In this document: in pieces, positions 7,996 to 16,500 of the stretch
How the letters are laid out: every line of letters begins with the position of its first letter
Position numbering within the stretch: position 1 is the stretch's first letter
Notes under the pieces: generated by a model
Told to the model about the DNA's origin: nothing
The model's input: only the letters and a program-made list of their open reading frames with translations
Database searches by the model: none
Translations under genes and position numbers: made by a program
Assembly (NCBI GenBank): GCA_963837815.1
Contig: CAWIOS010000022.1
Coordinates: forward strand, 1-64,000
Length of the DNA: 64,000 bases
Reading direction: 5' to 3'
Source of the DNA: Fen-1273 sp963837815
GTDB taxonomy: Bacteria; Bacteroidota; Ignavibacteria; UBA10030; UBA6906

Positions 7996-9159
7996 ATGAA
8001 GTCGGCAAGCCTGGTCATCTTTCTCGGCGTATTCTTCACGCTCTACGGTCTCATCAACTTCTACATATTCATCCGGGGCTGGCAGGCGATGCCGCCGGAT
8101 TCCTTCCTGCATGCACCGTATGTTGCCGCGTTCCTGTTTCTCTCACTCTCGTTCATCGCGGGGCGGTTCATGGAGCGGGCCTGGATTTCACCCGTTTCGT
8201 CGGTCCTGGTCTGGACCGGATCGTTCTGGCTCGCCGCGATGCTGTATGCCGTGCTGGGAATCGTCCTGCTCGACCTGCTGCGTCTCGTGAACGCGCTTGT
8301 CCCGTTCTTTCCCCCGGCCGTCATCGGGAACTATGGTGCGGCGAAATCCGTGACGGGACTTGTGCTGGCCGCCGTTATCACCGTCGTCGTTGCGGCGGGG
8401 CATTTCAATGCGCTGCACCCCCGGATCCGCGAGATCGACCTGACGGTAAGGAAAAAAACCACGGGAGCGGATACGCTCAGGATCGTGGCGGCATCCGACA
8501 TTCACCTGGGAACGATAATCGGCCGGAAACGACTTCAGTCGATCGTCGACCGGATCAACAGCCTCCGGCCGGACGTCGTGCTCCTTCCCGGGGACATAGT
8601 CGACGAGGACCTGGGGCCGGTCATCCGGGAGAATCTCGGCGAGACGCTCAGGAAGATCATATCGCCCCGCGGCGTGTTCGCCGTGACGGGGAATCACGAA
8701 TACATCGGGGGGGCCGAACGCGCCTGTGCGTACCTGGCCGAGCACGGCATCACGATGCTGCGGGACAGCGTGGCGCGTCTCGAAGGGGGGATGTTCATCG
8801 TCGGCCGGGAAGACAGGAGCAGCGCAGGGTTCGGGGGGGGGAAGAGGAAGCCCCTCGACTCGCTGATGGCGGAAGTCGACGCCGCGTACCCGGTGGTGCT
8901 GATGGACCACCAGCCATTCGGTCTCGGCGAAGCGGCGGGAAAGGGAATTGATATACAGCTTTCCGGGCACACGCACCACGGGCAGCTCTGGCCGCTCAAC
9001 CTGATCACAAAGGGAGTGTACGAGATAAGCTGGGGAGAAGGTGTGAAAGGAGACACGCACTACTACGTCTCAAGCGGCGTCGGGACGTGGGGACCCCCCG
9101 TCAGAACGGGGAACCATCCGGAAATTCTTCTCATACGGCTCCGCATCGCGGGCGCCTGA
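7996..9159 (+). CDS. Membrane-anchored metallophosphoesterase (YkuE-like)
   Basis: The 387-residue protein has about four N-terminal membrane helices (residues 1-140) and a cytosolic or periplasmic calcineurin-like phosphoesterase domain. All metal motifs are present: SDIHLG (D168, H170), GDIVDED, GNHEY (N233, H234) and SGHTHHGQ near the end. The ATG at 7996 is preferred over longer upstream frames, which overlap the DAHP synthase gene and lack family likeness. Related proteins hydrolyse phospholipid-type or nucleotide phosphoesters, and the substrate here is unknown. It is convergent with apaG, with only five bases between stop codons. Confidence 0.85.
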   Translation: MKSASLVIFLGVFFTLYGLINFYIFIRGWQAMPPDSFLHAPYVAAFLFLSLSFIAGRFMERAWISPVSSVLVWTGSFWLAAMLYAVLGIVLLDLLRLVNALVPFFPPAVIGNYGAAKSVTGLVLAAVITVVVAAGHFNALHPRIREIDLTVRKKTTGADTLRIVAASDIHLGTIIGRKRLQSIVDRINSLRPDVVLLPGDIVDEDLGPVIRENLGETLRKIISPRGVFAVTGNHEYIGGAERACAYLAEHGITMLRDSVARLEGGMFIVGREDRSSAGFGGGKRKPLDSLMAEVDAAYPVVLMDHQPFGLGEAAGKGIDIQLSGHTHHGQLWPLNLITKGVYEISWGEGVKGDTHYYVSSGVGTWGPPVRTGNHPEILLIRLRIAGA

Positions 9160-9164
9160 CGGCC

Positions 9165-9548
9165 TCAATTCGCGGCCGCCCTGAGGACGAATCGGGGAAT
9201 GGCCACCGAGAACCGGTCTCCCCCGGGACGTTCCATGAGGTACGTCCCCTCCATCGAGCCTTCAAACGTCTCCAGGATTGAATAACTGCTGTACTCGTGC
9301 GCACCGCCCGGCGGTATCACGGGCTGTTGACCGATGACTCCCTCTCCCTCCACCTCCTGGACGTTGCCGTTCCCGTTTGTAATGAACCAGTGCCGGCGGA
9401 GGAGCCGGATCTGCTCTATCCCCTGGTTTTCGATCCGCACGAAATAGGCGAATACGAATTTCCGCTCGATGGAGTTGGATTGCCCGTCCAGGTAGACAGG
9501 GCGCACGGTGACGGTGATGTTGTCTGTTGTTGCGGCGTACGTCTGCAT
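9165..9548 (-). CDS. apaG: ApaG protein (FN3-like, CorD)
   Basis: The 127-residue product matches ApaG throughout: an N-terminal TVRPVYLDGQS, FAYFVRIENQG, QIRLLRRHWFITNGNG, EVEGEGVIGQQPVIPPGG and the final SMEGTYLM segment. ApaG is a small fibronectin-III-like beta-sandwich protein. Its cellular role is poorly defined; it was named from the apaH operon and implicated in metal efflux phenotypes. It is transcribed away from the ybaK group but on the same strand, 67 bp after ybaK ends. Confidence 0.92.
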   Translation of the reverse strand: MQTYAATTDNITVTVRPVYLDGQSNSIERKFVFAYFVRIENQGIEQIRLLRRHWFITNGNGNVQEVEGEGVIGQQPVIPPGGAHEYSSYSILETFEGSMEGTYLMERPGGDRFSVAIPRFVLRAAAN

Positions 9549-9615
9549 ACAGAAGAAAACACCCGGGTCCCCGGACCGGTTCCCCCTTCCCCGGGGGAGC
9601 CGCCGGTCACCGCGC

Positions 9616-10110
9616 TCACACGGGAAGTATGCCGACGCTCACTTCCGTCAGGGGGAGTGCGCGCCTGATGTCGGAGGGAGTGATCGAGAAGAGAAACCCC
9701 CGTTTCCCCCCGTTGATGAAGACGCGGGGGAGCGAGAATATCGTCCCCTCCGCATAGACGGGGAGCTCCGTGCGCGTTCCGAACGGGCTCGTCCCACCGA
9801 CAACGTAGCCGGTCCGCCGCATCGCCTGTTCCGGGGAGGAGGGAGAGACGGTTTTGACCTTCAGGACGCGGGCGAGTTCTTTCGTCGAGACCTCCCGGTC
9901 GCCGTGCATGAGGACGATGAGCCCTTTCCCCCGCTCGTCTTCCATCACAAGAGTCTTGACGACCGCATGCTCGGGGACGCCGAGCGCCGACGCGGCGGCC
10001 GCGGTGCCGCCGTGCTCCACGTACCTGTAAAGATGCACATCGAACGGAATGTCCTTTTCCCGGAGGAAACGGACCGCGGTGGTAACGGGGTAATCAGTTG
10101 CGCGAGTCAC
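9616..10110 (-). CDS. ybaK: Cys-tRNA(Pro) deacylase, YbaK/EbsC family
   Basis: The 164-residue protein carries the YbaK signatures: an N-terminal TTAVRFLREKDIPFDVHLYRY, the conserved VVKTLVMEDE with its lysine, GDREVSTKELARVL, and the loop YVVGGTSPFGT followed by a late FINGGKRGF. YbaK-type enzymes hydrolyse cysteine mischarged onto tRNA-Pro and act in trans as proofreading factors. Its start overlaps the upstream hypothetical gene by 17 bp, so the two are probably translationally coupled. Confidence 0.92.
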   Translation of the reverse strand: MTRATDYPVTTAVRFLREKDIPFDVHLYRYVEHGGTAAAASALGVPEHAVVKTLVMEDERGKGLIVLMHGDREVSTKELARVLKVKTVSPSSPEQAMRRTGYVVGGTSPFGTRTELPVYAEGTIFSLPRVFINGGKRGFLFSITPSDIRRALPLTEVSVGILPV

Positions 10111-10681
10111 GGGAGTATGCGTCGAATACCCCCGGAAGGAGGTCGAGCGTTATTCCGCGGGAGCTGTTGCCGTTCCCGGGGGGCTCGATGCCGATTGTGC
10201 CGAGTTTCATCTCCACGTCGTATTCACCGAGGAGCGTGTCAAGGAGAAGGAGGGCGAGTGCGAGGTAACGGGAATGCTCCGCGTGCGTGTACCCCGGCAT
10301 GTAGAGGACGATCCCTCCGCCGGGACCGCCGGCGGGAATCTCGAACCGGATCGTGTCGGGGGAGAGCGTAAGCCCCCCGATGGCGAACTTCCCCCCGAGC
10401 GGGCGCCGCTGCCTGTAGCGGACGACCTGCCACCGGCCGAGCTGCGGCGCGCCCTCTGCAAGCGCTTCGACCGCCGGGAAAGCCTCGCGGATCCCCCCGG
10501 CACTTATCACGATCGTTCTCTTCCCTTCTTCGAGCGGGCCGATGTCAAACTCGAGGTCCGGGTGCACCCGCTCGATCAGTTCCCTGAGCCCGGTGCCGGA
10601 TTCCGCCCCCCCGTAGATGGCTTCCTCCTCGCGCAGGAAACCCCGCCAGAACTCGCGTATTGCTACTTCCTGAAGAGCCAT
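10094..10681 (-). CDS. Conserved hypothetical protein in the ybaK operon
   Basis: The 195-residue soluble protein has no signal peptide or membrane helix and no motif I can name. It begins with a helical, acidic segment (EFWRGFLREEEAIY), has a core with IVISAGGIREAFPAVEALAE and QVVRYRQRRP, then a hydrophobic helix (YLALALLLLDTLLGEYDVE). It overlaps the kelch gene upstream by 19 bp and ybaK downstream by 17 bp, so the three form a tightly packed minus-strand operon. The order suggests co-expression but gives no function. Confidence 0.7.
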   Translation of the reverse strand: MALQEVAIREFWRGFLREEEAIYGGAESGTGLRELIERVHPDLEFDIGPLEEGKRTIVISAGGIREAFPAVEALAEGAPQLGRWQVVRYRQRRPLGGKFAIGGLTLSPDTIRFEIPAGGPGGGIVLYMPGYTHAEHSRYLALALLLLDTLLGEYDVEMKLGTIGIEPPGNGNSSRGITLDLLPGVFDAYSRDSRN

Positions 10682-11777
10682 GCCCTGTCCGTTGTCTCCC
10701 CTCTGTCGTCATATCCGCCGAGCAGCAGGACGGACCCCGTATACAATGTCGTTGCGGTGGAATAGAAATACGGCCGGTCGAGAACCGCGGCGACGGAGGG
10801 CTCGACTTCCCCCCCCGCGGAGTTCAATATCTCAATCGCCGGATCCCCTCCCGCGACGACAAGGCTGCCGTCCGCGAGGGGTGCAACCGACATGGCGAGC
10901 CTGGCCCGGGGACGCTTCAAGTCCGGTATCCTGACGAATCTTCCCCCCGCGATGTCGTACCGTTCGATCAGTGCGAGGTCCCCTCTCCACGTCGTCTCGT
11001 CCGTCCCCCCCAGTATCAGGATTTCCCCCCTTGAAAGGCCGACGGCCGCGTGCTTGCAGCGGGGCGCCGCCATGTCGCCTGCCGGCGTGAACGTCCCGGC
11101 GTCCGGGTCGTAGAGTTCGGATGAGGAGAGAACATCGTCGCGCCGTGTCATCCCCCCGGTGATGAGAACCCGCCCGCCCGGGATGCGTATCGCGGTGTGG
11201 GAATACCGGGGCACGGTCATGGCCCCGGTCGCCGTGAACGATTTTGTCGCGGGATCGAATACTTCCGCGCTCGCAGTCACGTCGCGGCCCGTCCCGCCGC
11301 AGATCAGGACGCGCCCGTCGTTCAGGAGCGTCGCCGTGCACGCACCCCTGCGCATCGTCATGCTCCCGATCGTCGTGAACTTTTCGCTCACGGGATCATA
11401 CAGTTCCGCGCTCGATATGACGCCCATGAGATTCCATCCCCCGGCAATCAGCACGAGCCCTCCCCCCTGAGGAGTGTCGCGGTGTGCCCTCCCCGGGCAT
11501 AGGCCATTTCGCCCGTGGCGCTGAATTTGTTCGTCCGCGGATCGAAGAGTTCGGCGCTCGAAGTGTAGATCTCGTCCTCCCGCCCCGGGGTTTTCCGGAA
11601 CCCTCCCGCGATAAGCACCCTCCCGTCCGGGAGGAGCGTGGCCGTATGGGACGCCCGTTCCTCCGTCATCGCGCCGAACGGCTTGAGGAGGGGAGGCGGC
11701 GGTGTCCCGCGGGACCCCGCATCGGGAAGGGAGGCAACGAGCGCAAACAGGATCGGGAGGAGGGAGAGTGTGCTCAT
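10663..11777 (-). pseudogene. Secreted kelch-repeat (galactose-oxidase-like) propeller, frameshifted
   Basis: Two frames together encode one propeller. The first (11777 down to 11448) has a signal peptide (MSTLSLLPILFALVASLPDAG) and a kelch blade, then stops after GGHTATLLRGEGSC. The second continues to 10663 with about five more blades, each with the pattern HTATLL.DGRVLI.GG. The break lies at a run of six C (11462-11467). One extra base would restore LRGGGLVLIAGG and give one protein of about 370 residues. This could be a sequencing undercall, a real inactivation or slippage-controlled expression. Kelch propellers of this kind are secreted binding modules; no ligand is evident. Confidence 0.75.
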
Positions 11778-11801
11778 GGGTGTCCCGTCGTGTATTCCGC
11801 C

Positions 11802-12572
11802 TCAGAACCTCAGGTGTTTGACAGTCAGGCCGTTGTTGATGAGCTCTGCAAGCGAATCGATGCCGATCTTCAGGTGGATATCTCCGAACTCCCGCGTTAC
11901 GCGCCTGTCGCTCTCCGCGGTTTTCACCCCCTCCGGGATCATCGGCTGGTCGGACACGAGAAGGAGCGCGCCGGTCGGAATCTTGTTGTGAAACCCAGTG
12001 ACGAATATCGTCGCTGTCTCCATGTCGATTGCCATCACGCGAATCCTGCGGAGGTACTGCTTGAAGACCTCGTCATGTTCCCACACCCGCCTGTTCGTCG
12101 TGTACACCGTCCCCGTCCAGTAATCCCTCGCATGATTCCGGATCGTCGTCGAGATTGCTTTCTGCAGGTTGAACGACGGGAGGGCGGGGACCTCGGGGGG
12201 AAAATAGTCGATGGATGTCCCCTCCCCGCGGATCGCGGCGATGGGAAGTATCAGGTCGCCAAGCGTGTTCTTCTTCTTGAGGCCGCCGCATTTTCCGAGA
12301 AACAGGCAGGCTTTCGGTCTGACGCCGGCAAGAAGGTCCATCATCGTGGCGGCGTTGGCGCTCCCCATGCCGAAGTTGATTATCGTGATTTCGTTCGCGG
12401 TGGCGTTGGGCATCGGCCTGTCCTTCCCCCGCACCGGGACATGGTGCCACGCGGCGAACTGTTCGACGTACGAGTTGAAGTTCACAAGAATGATGTGTTT
12501 CGCAAAGCCGTCGAGCGGCGTCCCCGTATACCGGGGGAGCCAGTTTGCGACAATCTGTTCCTTCGTTCTCAT
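11802..12572 (-). CDS. amn: AMP nucleosidase (short form)
   Basis: The 256-residue protein is a nucleoside-phosphorylase-fold enzyme. The segments TIINFGMGSANAATMMDLL, CLFLGKCGGLKKKN, GDLILPIAAIRGEGTS and MAIDMETATIFVTG match AMP nucleosidases of the Bacteroidota type, which lack the N-terminal regulatory domain of the E. coli enzyme. The reaction is AMP + water to adenine + ribose 5-phosphate, in purine salvage. Its ATG overlaps the TGA of the upstream S9 peptidase by 4 bp (ATGA), so translation is probably coupled. Confidence 0.9.
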   Translation of the reverse strand: MRTKEQIVANWLPRYTGTPLDGFAKHIILVNFNSYVEQFAAWHHVPVRGKDRPMPNATANEITIINFGMGSANAATMMDLLAGVRPKACLFLGKCGGLKKKNTLGDLILPIAAIRGEGTSIDYFPPEVPALPSFNLQKAISTTIRNHARDYWTGTVYTTNRRVWEHDEVFKQYLRRIRVMAIDMETATIFVTGFHNKIPTGALLLVSDQPMIPEGVKTAESDRRVTREFGDIHLKIGIDSLAELINNGLTVKHLRF

Positions 12573-14641
12573 TTGTCGTTCAGCGCCTGGTTCCTGAGCA
12601 TTCTTGTCACGTCGTACGGAGCGGGATCACCCCCCAGGTACCTGTGGAACCAGTCAAGGTGCGCGTCATAGTAGAACGGCATCGACTTTACCCCGCTCGG
12701 CCAATGCCCGTCATGCGTGAAGACGATGAGCCGGGACGGGACGTGCATCTCCTGGAGATCGGTGAAGAATTCGAGGCTCTGCGTGTACGGCACCCTGTAG
12801 TCCCGCTCTCCCGTCAGCACGAGGCACGGCGTCTTGAAATTCCTCACGGACATGTTTGGCGAAAGCTGTTCGTAGAGGTGCGACGTCCACGGCCTCCCGC
12901 CGAGCTCGTATTCGGGGAACCAGAGTTCCTCCGTCCCTCCGTGCATCGCCGTCAGATCGTACACCCCCATCATGCTTGCGATTGCCTTGAACTTCGTCGT
13001 GTGCCCTTCGAGCCACATCATCATCGTCCCCCCGTACGACCATCCCATGGCGCCCATCCTCTCCCGGTCGACGTACGGGAGCTTTCCGAGCGAATCGGTC
13101 ACCGCCATGATGTCACGGAACACCTTTCCCCCCCAGTCTTTCGAAATGCCCTCCGTGAATTTCTGTCCGTACCCCGTTGACCCCGTCGGGTTGGGGAACG
13201 CGACGATGTAACCGGCCCCCGGGTACACCTGCCAGTCTCCCCTGAACGCGTCGGCCCACTGCATCTGCGGTCCGCCGTGGACGTTGATGATGAGCGGGTA
13301 TTTCTTCTTCGGGTCGAACCCGTGGGGTGTGACGATAAACGTGTGTATTCTGTGACCGGTGGGGGAGGGGATCCACATCTCTTGTGCGGGGCGGATATCG
13401 ACCGCGTCGGAGACCTCGCTGTTGAATGAAGTCAGGCGTGCTGCCGTTCCTGTCGATGTCGACACGCTCCAGATTTCCCGGGGTTCGCCGACGGTCCTCC
13501 GGACGAAGAGCGCCGACGCGCCGTCAGGCGCAATCACGAAGGCGTCGATCATCCCGGTCCCGTACAGCTTCGTGATCCCGCCGGAACCGACGTCGAGCCT
13601 GTAGAGGGGAACCCGTCCCTCCACGTCCGCCGTGAAGTAGATGCTTTTCGAGTCGGGGCTCCAGGCAATGGCGTCGACCCAGTTGTCGAACTTCTCTGTG
13701 AGGATCCTGCTTTTCCGGGTTGTCCTGTCGTAGAGCGCGAGGAGGAACCTGTCCGATTCGTACCCGGGCACTCTCTGTGTCCGGTACGCGATGTACTTTC
13801 CGTCCGGGGAATAGGCCGGGTCCCCGTCATACGCCCTGTTGGTCGCGGTCAGGTTCACTGCGGGCCCCCCCGCTGCCGGCACCGTCAGCATGTCTTTGTT
13901 CGTCGACGTGGCGTCCATGCCGTCCCTCTGCGAGACGAAGCAGACCTCCTTCCCGTCGGGTGAAAGGTCGAATCCCACGCCGCCGAGCGAGAAGGGGGGA
14001 GAATCAAATTCCCCCGGCGTCAGGTCGGTGTACGTCCCCCCCTGGATCGTGAACCTGATGATGTGCGTCTTCTTTCCGTCCCGCCACTCCGTCCAGTGAC
14101 GGTAGAGAAGCCCGTCCGCCATGTGCGCCGCGAGCGGCCCGCCGCTCCACGATTTCTCGATGCGTCCGTTGCAGCCGTTGTCCGCCCCGCATTCGGGATA
14201 GACGTCTGACGCGAAGACGATTCCCGCCCCGTCTTTTGTCCACTCGGGATCGGACACGCCGGCGGAAAAATCCGTGAGCTGTTTCGATTCGCCCCCTTCA
14301 AGGGGGAGCATGCGTGCCTGGGCCCCGTCCTCCCCCGTCGAAAGGTAGAGAAGAGACGATCCGTCCGGCGACCAGCGGGGGTGCGTGGCGTTCCCTTTTC
14401 CCGGTGTCAGGCGTCTCTGGTTTCCGCCGTCGAGGTCCATCACGTAGAGTGCGGAGTATGATTTCCCGGCCGCCAGGTCGTCCTCTCTGAGGACGAACGC
14501 CACTCTTTTTCCGTCGGGGGAAATCCGGGGATCTTCGACGCTGCGTATCGTGTAGAGGTCGGCAAGTGTGAACGCGCGCTTCTGCGCCTCCGCGTGGGAG
14601 AGACAGAAGGCAGCGCCGAGAATGCAAAGGAAGAGTCTCAT
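12569..14641 (-). CDS. Secreted S9 prolyl-oligopeptidase-type peptidase
   Basis: This 690-residue protein starts with a signal peptide (MRLFLCILGAAFCLSHAEA). Residues about 30-420 form a WD40/TolB-like propeller with repeated SPDGK blades. The C-terminal alpha/beta hydrolase has the nucleophile S535 in GWSYGG, a DYRVPY region that should hold the Asp, and the His in FTHDGHWP. The family cleaves dipeptides or acylated residues from peptides. I set the start at 14641, just ahead of the signal peptide; the frame is open to 14722, but those residues are unlike a leader. It is co-transcribed with amn. Confidence 0.9.
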   Translation of the reverse strand: MRLFLCILGAAFCLSHAEAQKRAFTLADLYTIRSVEDPRISPDGKRVAFVLREDDLAAGKSYSALYVMDLDGGNQRRLTPGKGNATHPRWSPDGSSLLYLSTGEDGAQARMLPLEGGESKQLTDFSAGVSDPEWTKDGAGIVFASDVYPECGADNGCNGRIEKSWSGGPLAAHMADGLLYRHWTEWRDGKKTHIIRFTIQGGTYTDLTPGEFDSPPFSLGGVGFDLSPDGKEVCFVSQRDGMDATSTNKDMLTVPAAGGPAVNLTATNRAYDGDPAYSPDGKYIAYRTQRVPGYESDRFLLALYDRTTRKSRILTEKFDNWVDAIAWSPDSKSIYFTADVEGRVPLYRLDVGSGGITKLYGTGMIDAFVIAPDGASALFVRRTVGEPREIWSVSTSTGTAARLTSFNSEVSDAVDIRPAQEMWIPSPTGHRIHTFIVTPHGFDPKKKYPLIINVHGGPQMQWADAFRGDWQVYPGAGYIVAFPNPTGSTGYGQKFTEGISKDWGGKVFRDIMAVTDSLGKLPYVDRERMGAMGWSYGGTMMMWLEGHTTKFKAIASMMGVYDLTAMHGGTEELWFPEYELGGRPWTSHLYEQLSPNMSVRNFKTPCLVLTGERDYRVPYTQSLEFFTDLQEMHVPSRLIVFTHDGHWPSGVKSMPFYYDAHLDWFHRYLGGDPAPYDVTRMLRNQALNDK

Positions 14642-14745
14642 CGGTTGGTTCCGGTTCGGCGAAGTCATGGTTGGAAAATGGCTGCCGCACAACTGCGCGG
14701 CGGAATGGTGAGAACTTACCAAACGCGTGGGGCAAAATCAATCGG

Positions 14746-14774
14746 TTGCAAATCACTCTCCCGCTGGCGATATT
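14746..14774 (+). promoter_or_regulatory. Putative sigma-70 promoter for alr
   Basis: TTGCAA (14746-14751) is separated by 17 bp from GATATT (14769-14774), giving a start point near 14781, 40 bp before the alr ATG. It is assigned by position and match only. Confidence 0.45.
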
Positions 14775-14812
14775 CATGCAAACCGTCGGCCATTTACCAC
14801 CTGGTTTGCATG
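14775..14812. repeat. 10-bp perfect inverted repeat at the alr promoter
   Basis: CATGCAAACC (14775-14784) and its exact complement GGTTTGCATG (14803-14812) flank an 18-base spacer. The left arm overlaps the predicted transcription start, and the right arm ends 8 bases before the alr ATG. This could be an operator or a 5' UTR hairpin that covers the ribosome site. Confidence 0.55.
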
Positions 14813-14820
14813 CACACCCG

Positions 14821-15942
14821 ATGAATTCCTCCCCCTCGACGCGCGCGCTCGTCAGCCTTGATGCATTCCGCCACAACATCGGTTGTGTCCGATCGTACTG
14901 CCGGAAGGGGACGAAGATCATTGCGGTCGTGAAGGCGAATGCGTACGGGCACGGTATCACGGAACTCTCGCGGGAAGCGATCCGCACGGGGGTCGACGTG
15001 CTGGCGGTCGCGCGTGTCACGGAAGCCCTGGAACTGCGCAGGAAAGGGATCGCCGGCCCGATACTCGTTTTCGAGATCCCCCCGGAATCCCTCATCGATA
15101 GTGCGCTCGCGGAGGGAATCACGCTCTCCGTGGGCACCGCCGAAGGAGGGGCGGCTGTCAGCAGGATCGCGTCGCAAAGAGGGGTGAACGCTCCCGTCCA
15201 CGTGAAGATTGATACGGGGATGGGGCGGCTGGGGTTCTCCGACGCCAGCGCGGCCGGGGAGATTGCCGCGCTCCTGCGTCTCCCCCGTATCGAGATTGCG
15301 GGTGCCTACAGCCATTTTGCGACGTCGGAAGAACCCGATCCGGCGTACGCGGTCTCCCAGATTGCCCGGTTCAATGAAGTGATCGAGAACCTCCGCCGCG
15401 CGGGGATAGAGGTGCCGGTGAGGCACATGGCAAACAGTGGAGCGGTGATTTCGCTCCCCGAGGCGCACTTTGAGATGGTCCGGCCCGGAATCATGCTCTA
15501 CGGCTATCCCCCCTCGGTCGCCATGACCGAACGGTTTCCCGTCAGGCCCGTGATGTCCCTCGTATCGAATATCAGCATGCTCCGGGGAGTGGGGAAAGGG
15601 ACGAGCATCTCGTACGGCCGCCGGTACACGGCGCCCGCCGCAACCACGATTGCCACAGTCCCTGTCGGATACGCCGACGGGTATTCCAGGCTCCTCACGA
15701 ACCGCTCCTCCGCGCTCATAGGGGGGAAGAGGTTCTCCGTCGTCGGGACGATATGCATGGATCACTGCATGATTGACGTCGGACCCGACCCCGGGTGCCG
15801 GGCCGGCGACGAGGTGACGTTCATCGGGACCGATGGAAACCTGTCCATATCGGCGTGGGATATCGCTGAAACGATCGGAACCATACCGTACGAGGTCACC
15901 AGTCTCATCACACCCAGGGTCCCCCGCATATTCACCGGGTGA
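14821..15942 (+). CDS. alr: Alanine racemase
   Basis: The 373-residue PLP enzyme converts L- to D-alanine for peptidoglycan. The PLP lysine is K38 in VVKANAYGHG. Other signatures are HVKIDTGMGRLGF, AGAYSHFATSEE, MANSGAV, MVRPGIMLYGY, ISYGRRY (with the catalytic tyrosine) and VGYADGYSR. The start is the ATG at 14821, which gives a normal alanine-racemase beginning (a TRALVSLDAFRHNI strand); the longer upstream frame is not family-like. It diverges from the S9 peptidase gene. Confidence 0.93.
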   Translation: MNSSPSTRALVSLDAFRHNIGCVRSYCRKGTKIIAVVKANAYGHGITELSREAIRTGVDVLAVARVTEALELRRKGIAGPILVFEIPPESLIDSALAEGITLSVGTAEGGAAVSRIASQRGVNAPVHVKIDTGMGRLGFSDASAAGEIAALLRLPRIEIAGAYSHFATSEEPDPAYAVSQIARFNEVIENLRRAGIEVPVRHMANSGAVISLPEAHFEMVRPGIMLYGYPPSVAMTERFPVRPVMSLVSNISMLRGVGKGTSISYGRRYTAPAATTIATVPVGYADGYSRLLTNRSSALIGGKRFSVVGTICMDHCMIDVGPDPGCRAGDEVTFIGTDGNLSISAWDIAETIGTIPYEVTSLITPRVPRIFTG

Positions 15943-15951
15943 ACCTGTCAC

Positions 15952-15980
15952 TTGCGCATAGCTGAGCGATTGTATATATT
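15952..15980 (+). promoter_or_regulatory. Putative promoter of the copper-efflux gene group
   Basis: TTGCGC (15952-15957) and TATATT (15975-15980) are 17 bp apart. The predicted start point (near 15987) lies only a few bases before the ATG at 15991, so the message would be leaderless or nearly so. The same TATATT -10 hexamer occurs in the proposed rmuC and carH promoters. Confidence 0.45.
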
Positions 15981-15990
15981 TTCGACAGTC

Positions 15991-16383
15991 ATGGGGCGGT
16001 CCGGAATCTACATATCGCGTCTCTTCCTGGCGGGGCTCTTCCTCGTCTTCAACGTTGGGCTTCCGATACTCGTCAACTCGTGCCCGATGCCGAAGCCTGC
16101 GAATTCCATGATGTGCCCTTTCTGCCATGAGTATGACGGCGGGAGCGGCCCCGTCATAAAGGGGAAACCGTGTTGCTCCCCATCAGTCGCCGCCGGGGGG
16201 AATACGAACGAATTCCTCTCTGTCCGGGGGGGTCCGGTGTTTCACCCGGTGGTTCCGCTGGCGACTGTTCACATCATTGCGATTCCCCTTTCTTTCTCCC
16301 TCGCGCCTCGGACATCACGGCAGGACCACGCCCGGTTTGCCCCCGACGATATTCCAGTCCTTAACTCAGCGCTCCTGATCTGA
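15991..16383 (+). CDS. Small Cys-rich membrane or secreted protein ahead of the Cu efflux genes
   Basis: The 130-residue product has an N-terminal hydrophobic segment (YISRLFLAGLFLVFNVGLPIL), then a Cys/Met-rich stretch at about 31-64: a CPMPKP motif, MMCPFCH, and CC. A second hydrophobic segment sits near residues 85-105. Small metal-responsive proteins with paired cysteines are often found beside Cus/Czc operons in Bacteroidota relatives. It is therefore plausible that this one binds or senses Cu(I); that is inference from position and residue content. The upstream TTG at 15952 overlaps a likely -35 element, so I prefer the ATG at 15991. No known domain recognised. Confidence 0.55.
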   Translation: MGRSGIYISRLFLAGLFLVFNVGLPILVNSCPMPKPANSMMCPFCHEYDGGSGPVIKGKPCCSPSVAAGGNTNEFLSVRGGPVFHPVVPLATVHIIAIPLSFSLAPRTSRQDHARFAPDDIPVLNSALLI

Positions 16384-16403
16384 TCTCCCTCCTCCTGCGG
16401 CTT

Positions 16404-16430
16404 TGACGCGCGGTCTCTTCGCGCGCGTCA
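16404..16430 (+). promoter_or_regulatory. Intercistronic hairpin before cusC
   Basis: TGACGCGCG (16404-16412) pairs perfectly with CGCGCGTCA (16422-16430) around a 9-base loop. No T-tract follows, so it looks like a processing, attenuation or mRNA-stability element rather than a simple terminator. Confidence 0.45.
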
Positions 16431-16500
16431 CGTCCGCACTCCCGGTGTCGTTTCGTTTTCATAATTCACGCGTACAATCTGCAATAGTCTGGGGGCTGGT

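Noticed and set aside
5512..8112. 866-codon open frame on the minus strand across the phosphatase and DAHP synthase genes
   Set aside because: It lies opposite two well-supported plus-strand genes, has Arg/Asp/Pro-rich composition without domains, and is expected where GC-rich codons suppress stops on the other strand.
16404..16430. Rho-independent terminator between the Cys protein and cusC
   Set aside because: The hairpin is good but no T-tract follows, so read-through into cusC is expected.
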